A stretch of 64,000 nt of DNA from the NCBI GenBank assembly GCA_002494215.1, contig DLBF01000040.1, forward strand, positions 1 through 64,000, written 5' to 3'. The stretch comes from Prevotellaceae bacterium UBA7028. Its GTDB lineage: Bacteria; Bacteroidota; Bacteroidia; Bacteroidales; Bacteroidaceae. Position numbers and translations under genes: made by a program. Within the stretch, counting starts at the first letter, position 1, and each line of letters opens with the position of its first letter. The notes under the pieces are model-generated. The model was not told where the DNA came from and searched no databases. It saw nothing but the letters and a program-made list of their open reading frames with translations. This document shows, one piece after another, positions 7,919 through 19,400 of the stretch.

Positions 7919-9187
7919 TCACTCATCCAACTTGGTAGTTATGTAAATAAGTTTCCTGCTTGACTTGGAATCCTTCACCTGCTTGTCCAACAGCACAGTT
8001 CCCAGCGAGGAGACAATCTTCAGATTGAAGTTTCCATCGGCAATATCGATTCGCATAGCGCTGTGATTACCGATATTGTATTCCTCGAACTGGTTACCTT
8101 TATTGTTATAGTTCTTACCCATGTAGGTGTAGGTCTGAGGGTGATAATGTCCGCTAATAAGCATATCTATATTGCACTGCTTGAGCAAGGGGGTAAGCAG
8201 GCTGATAAGATGCGGCTCACCACCAAATTTATCCGTTGGCTTATCGTCATTCTGCAGCATGGTGAAGTGACAGATAATAATGCGGTACTTGGCCGTGCGG
8301 AATTCGTCCGTTTGGATGAGCTGCTGAAACCAGCGGGCCATCTCCTCGCGATAACTGAAGAACGAAGCCATACCGAAATACTCTTCTGCGGTATCGATCT
8401 TATCCTCTCCGCAATCCAACAATATAATCTCCAGGTCACCCCATCGATAGGCATTATAGATATTTCCGCTCTTACGAGGAAAGTATTCCATGATATGCCG
8501 AGACATATCACCACGTGTCTCGTGGTTGCCACGTAGGTACTCGAAGGGTTTATTCTTGGCAAACAGATTTACACTGGTATTGATAAAGCCCTTGTAGGGT
8601 TCCTGCGACCCGTGTTGCATATAGTTAATCATATCACCATTGTAGATAATGCGATCACAGGTCTGATAGTCGAGATATTTCAGCAATGCCTCCAACGTAT
8701 CAGGACGGTTATGCATATCGCTGGTGATAAAGAGATGATGTTCCGATTGATGCGGATCCTGCGTAGTAAACTGATACCAACTACCAGTATAGACGCCAGA
8801 GAAAGATGTACTGGCAGAAACTCCGTTGGAATTCTCAGACAAGACCTTATGTGCCTTTATACGATACTCGTATGTTGTGGCAGGCTTCAGGCCCTCTGCC
8901 CTGACGGCAAAGTTCTGTACAGGTACGGCAGAGTTCTTGCTGTTCAGAATCTGGCTGTAAGCTTTAACCCTTCCGTTCACGGTCTGGTAGTATTCCGTTA
9001 TCTCGGAACTGCCTTTTTCCCTAACCTCAATCCACGACACAGATGGAATTCCATGCTCAAAAACAACGGTAACGCCATCTGTTGTCAGTTCCTGCAAGTA
9101 CGGACCCACCGTCATCCACTCCTGTGCCCTAACATGTGACAGGAAGAGCGTTAATACAACAATAAAGAAAAGCCTTTTGTTTCTCAT
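7919..9187 (-). CDS. secreted purple-acid-phosphatase-like metallophosphoesterase
   Basis: A 422-residue paralogue of the protein at 4784-6004. Signal peptide MRNKRLFFIVVLTLFLSHVRA, Fn3-like N-terminal domain (PYLQELTTDGVTVVFEHG...TTYEYRI), then phosphoesterase motifs SDMHN, NGDMINY, LRGNHET, ICHF and SGHYH, with all metal-binding motifs intact. No sorting domain is present, so it is probably periplasmic or a released enzyme. It leads the three-gene minus-strand group and has its own -7 box at 9230-9237. The substrate cannot be told from sequence; family members hydrolyse phosphomonoesters or phosphodiesters. Confidence 0.92.
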   Translation of the reverse strand: MRNKRLFFIVVLTLFLSHVRAQEWMTVGPYLQELTTDGVTVVFEHGIPSVSWIEVREKGSSEITEYYQTVNGRVKAYSQILNSKNSAVPVQNFAVRAEGLKPATTYEYRIKAHKVLSENSNGVSASTSFSGVYTGSWYQFTTQDPHQSEHHLFITSDMHNRPDTLEALLKYLDYQTCDRIIYNGDMINYMQHGSQEPYKGFINTSVNLFAKNKPFEYLRGNHETRGDMSRHIMEYFPRKSGNIYNAYRWGDLEIILLDCGEDKIDTAEEYFGMASFFSYREEMARWFQQLIQTDEFRTAKYRIIICHFTMLQNDDKPTDKFGGEPHLISLLTPLLKQCNIDMLISGHYHPQTYTYMGKNYNNKGNQFEEYNIGNHSAMRIDIADGNFNLKIVSSLGTVLLDKQVKDSKSSRKLIYITTKLDE

Positions 9188-9229
9188 ATATAGAAAAGGT
9201 TTTACGGTTTATTCATGTCTTTCAGCGAG

Positions 9230-9257
9230 CAAAGTTAAACATTATTCTAATATGCAA
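9230..9257 (-). promoter_or_regulatory. probable promoter of the phosphatase group
   Basis: The minus strand reads TAACTTTG (9230-9237), a full -7 match, with a TTG (9255-9257) 17 nt upstream, slightly short of the usual 19-20 nt. The leader is about 40 nt. Confidence 0.5.
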
Positions 9258-9497
9258 GGACTCTGATACATTTTTTTTCATGCAGAAACACTATAAAATA
9301 TAAAAAACATGCGGCTTTATATATAAATAAGGTAGTAAAGTAAACAAAAAACGTGTGCATTTTAAACTAAATCGCTTATTCTTCAATTAAATACGCACAA
9401 ATGTTCATTAAATACCCATTAAAATTGCCGCGTATACTGCTTTCTGTTAAAATTCATGTATCTTTTTGTACTTTTTGCACATTTTTGCACACTTTTG

Positions 9498-9528
9498 TTT
9501 GTTTGCAATAGGATATTTGCTATTTTTG
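9498..9528 (+). promoter_or_regulatory. promoter of the GH115 gene
   Basis: TTTG (9498-9501), 19 nt, TATTTTTG (9521-9528): a full consensus Bacteroidota promoter. Transcription would begin near 9535, about 12 nt before the chosen ATG, and after any upstream in-frame ATG, which supports start 9547. Confidence 0.7.
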
Positions 9529-9546
9529 CAAACAAATACAAAGGAA

Positions 9547-12500
9547 ATGATAAACAACCGTTCAAATTTACATAGATTGTTACACAATGCATTACTGTTG
9601 GTGATGCTACTTTGCGTTACCATTGCAAAAGCAGATATCACCTTCACCGAAACGGCGACCAACGGATTCGCGATAGTAGGTAACAACAAGAATGCTGTTT
9701 TTGTTGTGGATGCCCATGACGATGAAGTCGTAACAACCGTGGCAAACTGTGTAATCCAAGACATCAAGGCCGTTACAGGCCAAACACTACTGCTACACAA
9801 CGAATTGCATAGCGGCGACTATCCCGTTATTGCAGGAACATTAGGCAGTTCTGCCCTCATTGCCAACCTGTTGGAGGCTGGCAAGATAGATACCACTGGC
9901 GTGACTGGCAGATGGGAGGCTTATACCCTACAGCTCATAAAGAATCCTGCAGAAGGCATAGAAGAGGCTTTGGTGGTGTTAGGCGGAACACCAAGAGGTA
10001 CGGCATACGGACTGTTTGAAATCAGTCGGCGCATAGGCGTTTCGCCCTATATCTGGTGGGCTGATGTGGCACCCGCACCCATGAACGTCATTTACGCGAA
10101 CGGTGATCGAACAGAAGTGGAGGCTCCATCGGTAAAATACAGAGGCCTATTCATCAACGACGAGGATTGGGCATTACTCCCTTGGGCCAAGAAAACCATC
10201 GATACCGGTTGTAACAACATTGGTCCTAACACTTATAATAAGGTAATGGAACTGCTACTTCGCCTGCGTGCCAACTGTCTGTGGCCTGCCAAACACGGCA
10301 GTTCCAAAGCTTTCTGGTCGATGGAGGAGAACAAACGCCTGGCCAAGGCATGGGCAATAATTATGAGCAGCGGTGACAGCATGCTACGCGACAACCTGTG
10401 GGAATGGCCTCGCTTCAAAAGCGGCAATAACAGCAGTAACTTCAGTTTTGCCTATAATCCCGAGGGCTGCACTGATTACTGGGGCAAACGAGCAGGTGAG
10501 GCACGAGAGTACGAAGGCATCTATGACATAGGTATGCGTGGTCTGCAGGATGTAGCACTTTTGGGCTACGAAGGACAGGAAGCCCAGTTGGCAGGCTTGA
10601 AGGATATCATAGAATGCCAGCGTCAGATTATCACGGATTCTTTGGGCGGTGATCCGACAAAGGTTCCACAGATATACATTCCCTATAAAGAAGCATTGAC
10701 GCTTTACAATGCTGGATTGAAAATCCCCGACGATGTTACACTCTGTTGGGTTGATGACAATTATGCCTACATCCGCCAGTTACCAACAGCCACAGAGCAG
10801 AAGCGCAGCGGTGGCAATGGCATATACTACCACCTGTCATATTTAGGTAACCCATGCTCCTACATCTGGCTCAGCACTATTTCGCCCTCATTGATTAGCT
10901 ACGAGCTCTGCAAGGCATACGAGAACGGCATGCAGCGCTTTTGGATGATTAACGTAGGCGATATAAAACCTGCCGAGGTGGAGTTTGAATTCTGTATGGA
11001 GCTGGCATGGAACGTTAAGAGCTGGACGCCAGAGAACGCATGGAAGTTTAATCGGTGGTGGGCAGCAAAAACCTTTGGCGAGGATTTAGCCGATGAGATG
11101 GCAGACATCCGTCTGGAGCATTATCGTCTGGCAGCGCAGAGCAAACCTGAGACAGTGCGCGAAGTTGTCTTCACACACGAGGAGATGAAACAGCGCATCC
11201 TCGACTATCAGCATCTGGCTCGCAGGGTTCAGAATCTGGAAGCCAGCATCCCTACCCGACTGAAAGATGCCTACTTCCAACTCTTCACCTATCCCATTGT
11301 TGCCACAGCAGATATGAACATCAAACTGCTGGGTGCCAACCTAAGTTTCTGGTACGCCGGCATGGGCGATCGCCAGAACAGTATGTTGTATGCTGCCTTA
11401 TCGCGCACCAGCTATGACAATATTGTCTATCTGACCGATTACTTCAATAACACACTGGCCGGTGGCAAATGGAACGGCATCATGAGCATGCGTCCTAATG
11501 CTAGCATGACCAGTCAGTTTGGCCCCGTTTATGCCGCAACAACAAGTGAGGTAAACGACGTGAAGGGCGAGATGTTTACAGACGATATGACACTCATAGC
11601 CGCCGCAGACTATACCAATAGTAGAGGTGAGTGGAAGTTGCTGCAGAACTTAGGTGTCAGCGACAGCAGTATGACCGTTTGGCCCATAGACTACACCAAA
11701 TACACCGCAACCACAGCTCGAAGCAAAGGCCCATATCTGGAGTACAGCATTCCACTGAAGAAAGGCTCTTACCAGATTGTGGTGCGATGCCTTCCCACCT
11801 TCCCTATTACCACCAGCAACGACCTGGTTGTGGGAATGGCTATGGGAACAGGTTCCGTATCAACAGCCAGCATAAAGTGTAGCGCAGAGACAAACGTCTG
11901 GAGCGACAACGTAATGTATGGCTACTCGGAAGCACGCTTTACCTATAAGGCTACCAGCGAGAAGGATTACCAATTGCGTATCTACGCCATGAATCCTGCC
12001 CTTGTTGTCAGTCAGATTATGTATCGCCAGATGGATGCTGCCGAGGAAGACAACCTGGCTCCGAAACTGATGGTGAATCCCGATTTTGAACAATACAAGA
12101 GCGGTAGTAGCGTGCTAACCAATACCGACGGTTCCATTCGACGCGGTGTCCCCTACGGATGGACATTGAAAGGAACGCTCACAGGTAACTCGTATGGTAT
12201 CAACAAGGATGCTTCCATCAAGAATGATGATAGTAACCTATGCTGGATTAAATCAAAGCCCATGCCTGAGGATTGTGAGCTATACCAAACCATACCTGCA
12301 GAGAAGCTTACACCGGGCATCTACGAAGTAGGCTGTTGGCTATGGGTGCAGTCGGGCAGACGCGGTTCTTGCCGTCTTTTTGCCAACAACCAGGTTCAAT
12401 ATTATGCCTACAAGCATGATTACGACCAGATTCTCAAAGACGACGAGGTAAACACCTTTGCCGGTTACAAAGCAGGATACGAGACACATACCATCATGCA

Positions 12501-13443
12501 CCCGATGCGTGTAGTGTTAAAGGTACAGGAAGGCGAAGACCTTCGCCTGGGTATTAAGACCAGCTGCATCAGTAATGCCGGAGCACAGACTGACGATACA
12601 GGATGGTTCAAGGTGGATCATTTCACCATCCGACGCTTAGCTGACCTCCCCACCACAGATCCCGATTCGCTAACACAGGAACTGCTGGTAAATCCTGACT
12701 TCGAATACAAGGAAGCTGATGTGTTAGCCGAAGGCAAGAACGTATTGAACGTCGTCCCCTACGGATGGCAGATGTCCTACACGGGCAATTACACCATGAC
12801 TACCTCGGGTATCTATGGAAAAGGCGAAGGTATGCACGGGCAGAACTACTGCGCCTTTACTCCCAACGGTTACCGTCCCATCCCCGAAGATTTCTGCCTC
12901 TACCAGACCATACCTGCCAGCAAGCTAAAGGCCAATACCACCTATCGTGTGAGCTGCTTGTTCTGGAGCGAGAAAGGTCTGGAGGGTCAAGGTCGCCTAT
13001 TTGCGAATAATCAGGTTCAATACTTCAGCACGCCTCGCACCTACCAGAACAACCTGACGGAGGGCGAAGTGTCCACCTTTGCCTCATATACCGATGGTGT
13101 AGGTATCAACGCCACCGCTTTGCAGGAGCTAAGTGTACTGGTTACAGTGGGCGAAGGAGAAGACCTTACCCTTGGCATCCGATCCGGTTGCAGAAAGGGT
13201 GACGGAAAACTGGTAACAGGAACCGACCGTACGGGTAAGTTCCGTGTGGATTACTTCCGCATCGAAGAGGTGGAGACAAATACGGATGCCGCAGACGGCA
13301 TTGATTCAGCATTCAAATTCCAGAATCCAAATTTCAAAATCCAGGATAATCCATTTTATGACCTGTCCGGCCGTAGGCTCCCCAACCGTCCCACACATCC
13401 TGGCATATACATAATGAAAGGAAAGAAGTATATCATCCATTAA
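9547..13443 (+). CDS. GH115 family xylan alpha-1,2-glucuronidase, surface-sorted
   Basis: About 1298 residues. GH115 enzymes release 4-O-methylglucuronic acid from glucuronoxylan. The catalytic part (about residues 30-800) shows family landmarks: APSVKYRGLFINDEDWAL, NTYNKVMELLLRLRANCLWPA, SSGDSMLRDNLWEWPRF, GCTDYWGKRAGEAREYE, GMRGLQDVALLGYEG, VTLCWVDDNYAYIRQLP, GGNGIYYHLSYLGNPCSYIWL and RFWMINVGDIKPAEVEFEF. It is followed by two homologous modules of about 190 residues, each starting LVNPDFE and containing VPYGW...LYQTIPA...FANNQVQYY, probably carbohydrate-binding. It ends with a sorting domain (FYDLSGRRL...PGIYIMKGKKYIIH) preceded by repeat-encoded residues (FKFQNPNFKIQ). The promoter position excludes the longer in-frame start at 9466. 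Confidence 0.92.
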   Translation: MINNRSNLHRLLHNALLLVMLLCVTIAKADITFTETATNGFAIVGNNKNAVFVVDAHDDEVVTTVANCVIQDIKAVTGQTLLLHNELHSGDYPVIAGTLGSSALIANLLEAGKIDTTGVTGRWEAYTLQLIKNPAEGIEEALVVLGGTPRGTAYGLFEISRRIGVSPYIWWADVAPAPMNVIYANGDRTEVEAPSVKYRGLFINDEDWALLPWAKKTIDTGCNNIGPNTYNKVMELLLRLRANCLWPAKHGSSKAFWSMEENKRLAKAWAIIMSSGDSMLRDNLWEWPRFKSGNNSSNFSFAYNPEGCTDYWGKRAGEAREYEGIYDIGMRGLQDVALLGYEGQEAQLAGLKDIIECQRQIITDSLGGDPTKVPQIYIPYKEALTLYNAGLKIPDDVTLCWVDDNYAYIRQLPTATEQKRSGGNGIYYHLSYLGNPCSYIWLSTISPSLISYELCKAYENGMQRFWMINVGDIKPAEVEFEFCMELAWNVKSWTPENAWKFNRWWAAKTFGEDLADEMADIRLEHYRLAAQSKPETVREVVFTHEEMKQRILDYQHLARRVQNLEASIPTRLKDAYFQLFTYPIVATADMNIKLLGANLSFWYAGMGDRQNSMLYAALSRTSYDNIVYLTDYFNNTLAGGKWNGIMSMRPNASMTSQFGPVYAATTSEVNDVKGEMFTDDMTLIAAADYTNSRGEWKLLQNLGVSDSSMTVWPIDYTKYTATTARSKGPYLEYSIPLKKGSYQIVVRCLPTFPITTSNDLVVGMAMGTGSVSTASIKCSAETNVWSDNVMYGYSEARFTYKATSEKDYQLRIYAMNPALVVSQIMYRQMDAAEEDNLAPKLMVNPDFEQYKSGSSVLTNTDGSIRRGVPYGWTLKGTLTGNSYGINKDASIKNDDSNLCWIKSKPMPEDCELYQTIPAEKLTPGIYEVGCWLWVQSGRRGSCRLFANNQVQYYAYKHDYDQILKDDEVNTFAGYKAGYETHTIMHPMRVVLKVQEGEDLRLGIKTSCISNAGAQTDDTGWFKVDHFTIRRLADLPTTDPDSLTQELLVNPDFEYKEADVLAEGKNVLNVVPYGWQMSYTGNYTMTTSGIYGKGEGMHGQNYCAFTPNGYRPIPEDFCLYQTIPASKLKANTTYRVSCLFWSEKGLEGQGRLFANNQVQYFSTPRTYQNNLTEGEVSTFASYTDGVGINATALQELSVLVTVGEGEDLTLGIRSGCRKGDGKLVTGTDRTGKFRVDYFRIEEVETNTDAADGIDSAFKFQNPNFKIQDNPFYDLSGRRLPNRPTHPGIYIMKGKKYIIH

Positions 13444-13493
13444 CTCTAAGATAACATATAAACTAATAACATTCTAACCCCAACAAATTAACA

Positions 13494-16400
13494 ATGAAGA
13501 CAAGACTACACCTTTTGTTCCAAATTGCCACCATGTGGCTATTAGGAACCAACGTCTTTGCACAAACGCTGCAAACAGACGGAAGCGGTGCGTATCTGAT
13601 TGGCAGCAAGGCCGACCTTCAGGCATGGACTAAGGTCGCCGGCTACGAGAGGACGAATGTCAAGCTAACAGCAGACATCCCCGACCTGGACTTCAGAATG
13701 GCTACCGCAAGTGATTTTACCGGAACCCTTGACGGAGACGGACACACCATTACGGTCAACTACAACTTCCCTGGTGAGCAGGCCGCTATGTTCGTTAAGT
13801 TCAAAGGAACTGTCAAGAACCTCATCGTAGATGGTAACATCAACGCCACGTACAAGAACTCAGCTGCCTTAGGCGGCACTGGCTTTGGTACGTTCGAGAA
13901 TGTAGTGATTCTGTCCACTATCAATTCTAACTGCGGTGCAAATGCCTCTAATGCAGCTTTCATCGGCTACGTAAACGGCAGCACCACTATCACCAACTGC
14001 GTATCGGCCATTAAGTTTACAGGAACGGATGCCTACAACATGGCCTTCTGCGGTTGGGTGAATAGCGCTGGTTCTGTTGAGGCTCGTAACTGTATCTCCA
14101 TTATGGAAACAGAGTTGCCCAACGCCTTCAGTTTCTGCAACCCTCAGAACAAGGTTTCCACCATTAACTGTTTTGCCTACGAACAAGACGGTGACGGCGG
14201 TAATGCGCCTACTGGTACAACCTATATTAATTCATCCATCCTTGGTACTGGTGAGCTTTGCTACATGGTAAACAAGGCTTTAGACCACCCCGTCTTTTTC
14301 CAGACACTTGGTCAAGATGAATTCCCAGTTCCTTTCAACACGCATAAGGACGTGTATGGTATTGGCAACAAACGTTGCGATGGTACCGTATTAGAGGGTG
14401 AACTTACTTACTCGAACGAGAACACCTCTCCTACTCCCCAGCATAATGATGTGGACGGTTGGTGTACTGTCTGCGGCAACCTGCTGCAAAACCATATCAC
14501 CCCCGATGCCGACGGATTCCTGCCTCTGGCTACAGCAGCCGATGTTAAGTGGTTTACTGCTATGGTTAACGAGGCTGGCCTTTTAACCATCAACGGTAAA
14601 CTTACTGCCGACATTGATTTTGGCGGCGTGGAAAATGCTCACACTCCCATCGGGCCCAATACCACCTACAAGTACAATGGTATCTTTGACGGTCAGGGGC
14701 ATCGCATCAAGAACATGATTCTCAATCTGCAACAGGATGGTGTTGGTTTCTTCGGCTATGTCCGTGGCGGAACAGTCATCCGCAACCTTATCATCGACAA
14801 GAGTTGCGAGATTATCGGTAACGGAAGGGTCGGCGGCCTTATTGGTGCTATTCAGACCAATGGCAGTTCGCCACTCACTATCGAAAACTGTACCAACGAG
14901 GCTACCGTTCTTGGTACAGGTGCCACAGGAGGTATTATAGGCGCTGGAATGAGTGCATACCCATCCATGAATATAATTAACTGTCTGAACACAGGCGAGA
15001 TAACCGGAACACCTGCTTCTGCCTTCTGTTCTTGGCTGAACGCTGGTGGCAGTTCTATGATCAACTGCTTGAACACAGGTGTCATCAATGGCGTTGATAA
15101 TTCAGGCGGCAAATTTAGCTATCTCTGTAACCTGGTTCGCTACGAACCCGGCACCATGAGTGTTACCAACTGCTTTGATGTAAGCGAGACGGAGGACATC
15201 GGACAGGGTGTCTATGAGGATTGGACAACAGATAACCCTGTAGAAGAGGGCGAACTCTGCTATCTGCTGAACGGCGACCAGTCTACTATCTCATGGTATC
15301 AGAAGATCGGCACTGATGCAACACCTGTACCTTATTATATTGAGGGTGGCAAGGTATTTGCCAATGGTGAACTCAGTTGCGATGGAACTCCCTTGGGTTC
15401 TGTTGTATATAGCAACACCGATGGTGGAGATCTGCCTCCCCACGAGTTCGAGGACGGTTTCTGTGTCAATTGCGACGCACCCCAGTTGGACTACGCTGAG
15501 GTTGTGGATGGTTTCCACTGTATAGATACCGACTCCAAGCTGTATTGGCTAACCCGTATGGTGAACGAGAAGAACTGCGGAAACTGGGATGTACGCCTTA
15601 CTGCTGACATTGACATGGAGGAGTATTCTGACTTGTTCGCTCCCCTTGGAAGCAACGGAGCCAGATACAGCGGTCATTTCGATGGACAAGGTCACAGTAT
15701 CAGCAATCTGCACGTCAACTGGAACAGCTATGCAGGTTTCTTCGGCCAGCTCGGTGCCGGTGCCCTTATTGAAAACCTATTGCTGGACGAGACCTGCTCT
15801 ATCAATGCCACAGGCGAATGTGCCGGTTTGGTAGGCGGTACCAACCAGATGAACGGTAACGTCACACTGCGCAACCTTGGCAACAAGGGTAATGTCTATG
15901 CCACCGGCAAGCAGGCAGCAGGTATCTTTGGCGGTAATACTGGTAGCCAAACCAAGTTGGTATTGGAAAACTGTTTCTCATCGGGTATCATCGAAGGTTC
16001 TGACCAGTGCGCAGCCCTCGTAGGATGGGCAGGAAGCAATAGTCCTGCAGTCAGCAACAGTTGGTCTTGTGCCGAAGTTTCCGGCAACGACCGTGCAGAC
16101 ATGTGGCTTGTACGTCACGGCAGCGGAGTCTTCGCTAACCTCTATGCCACACAAGGCGAGCAGGGTGTCATCATAGAAGATGCTGAAATCATTGAATCGG
16201 GCGAGCTTTGCTACAAGCTCAATGGCGACCAGACTTCTTTCACTTGGTTCCAGAATCTGGATAATGACAACGAGGTGGATGCTCAGCCCGTTCCCTTTGC
16301 CAACGGCCACGGTGTGGTATATCCCAAGGGTAAGATGTTGTGCGACGGTACTGTAGATCCTTCTTCTGTCACATACTCCAACAATAAGGAAGTCATCATA

Positions 16401-19400
16401 CCTGACCATGAGTTCAGCCACGGCTTCTGTACCGTCTGCGGTCAGGAGGACATGACTTATGAAGGCTTTGTCAAGGGTATCAAGAACCCCGACTTTAACG
16501 TAGATAACTTTGGTTGGGAAGGTACTGCTCCTAACGTAACAGAAGGTCTGGCAGAACAGACAAACAAGACCTTTGACACATGGCAGCAGATAACCGGGTT
16601 GCAACCTGGTGTTTACCGCTTACGCGTTCAGGGTTACAGCCGTTCTGCGGCGCTCAACAACGAGGAAGTTTACGGAGACCCCGATAACTTCGACAATCTG
16701 AACCGTAACACTTATGTCTATGCCGAAAGTAACGGTCTGCGTACCGCAATCCGACTGTCAGACATCACAGCCGAGGCTATGGAGTATAAGTTGAACGACG
16801 GCCAGGGTGAAACCTTGCTCTCCAACGACACTTACGTACCTTCTTCTGTCGCAGGTACAGCCAAGTACTTCAGCAAAGGTAAGTATTGGAACTACCTCTA
16901 TTTCGCTGTCACCTCAGACACGCTGACCATTGGCTTCAGCAATCAGGTTAATAATGCTTACTGCTATTCAGCCATTGACCGTATACGTATGGAGTACATA
17001 GGCGACGACGACGAAGCATACAGCCTCATAGCACAGCAGGTTGCAGAGGATATCCAGGAGGTTCAGCTTCTGGAAAGTCAGACAACCCTCATCAATGAAT
17101 ATGAGGCTGCTGTTGACAATGTAGAGTCCCTGACAGACAAGAATCAGATTCTGGCAGCTGCCGACAAGGCTTCACGTCTGCCCGACATGATTAAACTCTG
17201 CGTTCCCGTTTACCAGGCTTACTATGCTGCCATAGCAGATATCAATGCATACTGGGAGGAGAACAACGATAAGATGACAGGAGAAGAGGCTGACCAGTTA
17301 GAGGCTTACCTGACCGAGGAAGAAGGACCCTCTGAGCAGTTCCCCAACGGAACCTATCTCTACATCAAGGAGAATCGTGAACTGGGTATTCAGGAACTAC
17401 AAGACGAAATGCAGTTTGCCCGCACCCTTCTCTCAAAGGCCGTAACAGCCAACCCCACAGAGGGTATGGATGTAACTTCCTTCATCGTGAACCCCAACTT
17501 CAACGAGGGTAACTGGAAGGGATGGAACGTTCAACTGGATGACAGCCAGAATGGTAACATCGTTGACAATGCCGGCTTTACTGACGTCTTCCCCGTGGCA
17601 GCAGGCTACAACTCAACCTTCGTGGTAGAACAAGAGGTTACAGGCATTCCCAATGGTATCTATGAGCTAAGAGCCAATGCATACCATCGTCCCGGCGCTG
17701 GTCGTGAAGGACTGTATGATGGCACCGATGCTATCCCCGCAAAATTGTTCCTGAACAATTATAACACACCTATCATGAGTGTATATGGAGATCCTTTGGA
17801 AGTGGAGAACGCTATTAACGGCGAAAACTGCCGCTATGACAGCACTACAGATCCTGATGCTCCCCACAACGGCGAAGAGACTGGTAGCACGGATATCTTC
17901 ATAGAGGGTTACGGCTACTTCCCAGACAACACCTACACTGCCAGCTTTGCCTTCAACGGCAACCGTTACCGTCAGAGCGCATATGCTGTAGTAACAGACG
18001 GAACACTGAAACTGGGTGTTAGAAACGATGCTACTCCTTGGCGCAATAAGAACCATACTGTATGGGGCGGATTCCAACTTATCTATCAGGGAGAGAGTCA
18101 ACAGGCTATTAGTGACATGATGGATCAGTACGAGACTCGACTGGAGTTGCTGGAGATTCAACGAAACGATCAGGAACGATACCTGAGTCAGTCACACATC
18201 GACAACATCCACAAATATATAGGTCAGGTTCGCACCAACAGCGATACAAGTAAACAGTTTGAGTTCATTAGCCTCATCAACGACGAATTCAACTCTTTAG
18301 AGACCAGTATTAACTTGTACAAGCAGTTGGCTGATCTGAGTCAGTTTGCCATCGACATGTCTGACGGACTGAAGACTGGCGAATTGGCCGAATACCTGGA
18401 TCGACTCTATAACGAGCTAACTGACGTTATTGTTGACGGTAGGTACACCGACCAGGAAGCAGAAGAGAAGATTGAGAGTCTGATGAAGGATTCCTTCTTT
18501 GGTGGTGTCATCTACGTTCAGGGTGACCTTTACGATGAGAACTCCGAGAATGGCGAATGGGATTACAGCCACATGTGCGCTTTGTACCCCCTCCACCAGA
18601 ATGCAGACGGTAAATGGGTAGGTTCTGTCACATTGCAGGATCGCAGCCGTCGCAGCCAAAGTGGCCAGCGTGCAGGTTTCTACTTCCGTCGTGTCAATAC
18701 CATCTATAAGTGTAACGATGCCAACCGCAACTTCGTAACACCTGCCAACCACATCTTTGGCATACAGGAGGGCGGAACAGACCTACAGGCACTGAACGGT
18801 ACATATAATATCGTATTGGATTTGGAGAACGGAACCGTGGACTGCCAACTGCAGGATCAGTACAATTGGGACAACCAAGTATATGTAACTGGTACACTGA
18901 CTGATCGCAGCGGTGCCACCTCACGTTGGAAGAACACCGAACAGTGGCCACTGCAGCATGTAGGCAATGGTAAGTACGTAGGTACTGTGGATATGGTTCT
19001 GGACAATGCCAACTCGTTCTGCTCATTCGGCATCATGGCATGTCGTAGCACTCAGGATATGGTTAACTACAGCACCACAGCCCGCAGCAGTTGGACGGAA
19101 GCCCGCTATGGAAGCAGCGAGCAGTACTTGCAGATTGAAAGCGGTCAGAAGGTTGACAGTCTGGTACGCGGACTGGACCGCACATGGCGCATCTCACCTG
19201 CAGGTAAGTACCTCATAGAGTTCGATATGAACAAAGCTACCATGAAGGCCACTCTCCTTCAGACCAAGGGTCGCGGTACAGAGACTGATCCCTATCAGAT
19301 TGCAACAACTGCCGACCTGCAGAGTATGCAAGACCGACTGGTAAACGGCCAGACCACATACTTCAAGCTCATGGACGATATTAACATGACAGGTAAGGGT

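Larger units (their letters stand above)
9188..9546. other. divergent intergenic region between the phosphatase group and GH115
   Basis: An AT-rich region without a credible gene. It holds the two divergent promoters listed separately. Close to the GH115 promoter, TTTTTGCACA-type units recur at about 11-bp steps (9461-9500). About 90 bp further left are two TTCA(A)TTAAATAC units about 22 bp apart (9380-9415). Confidence 0.6.
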
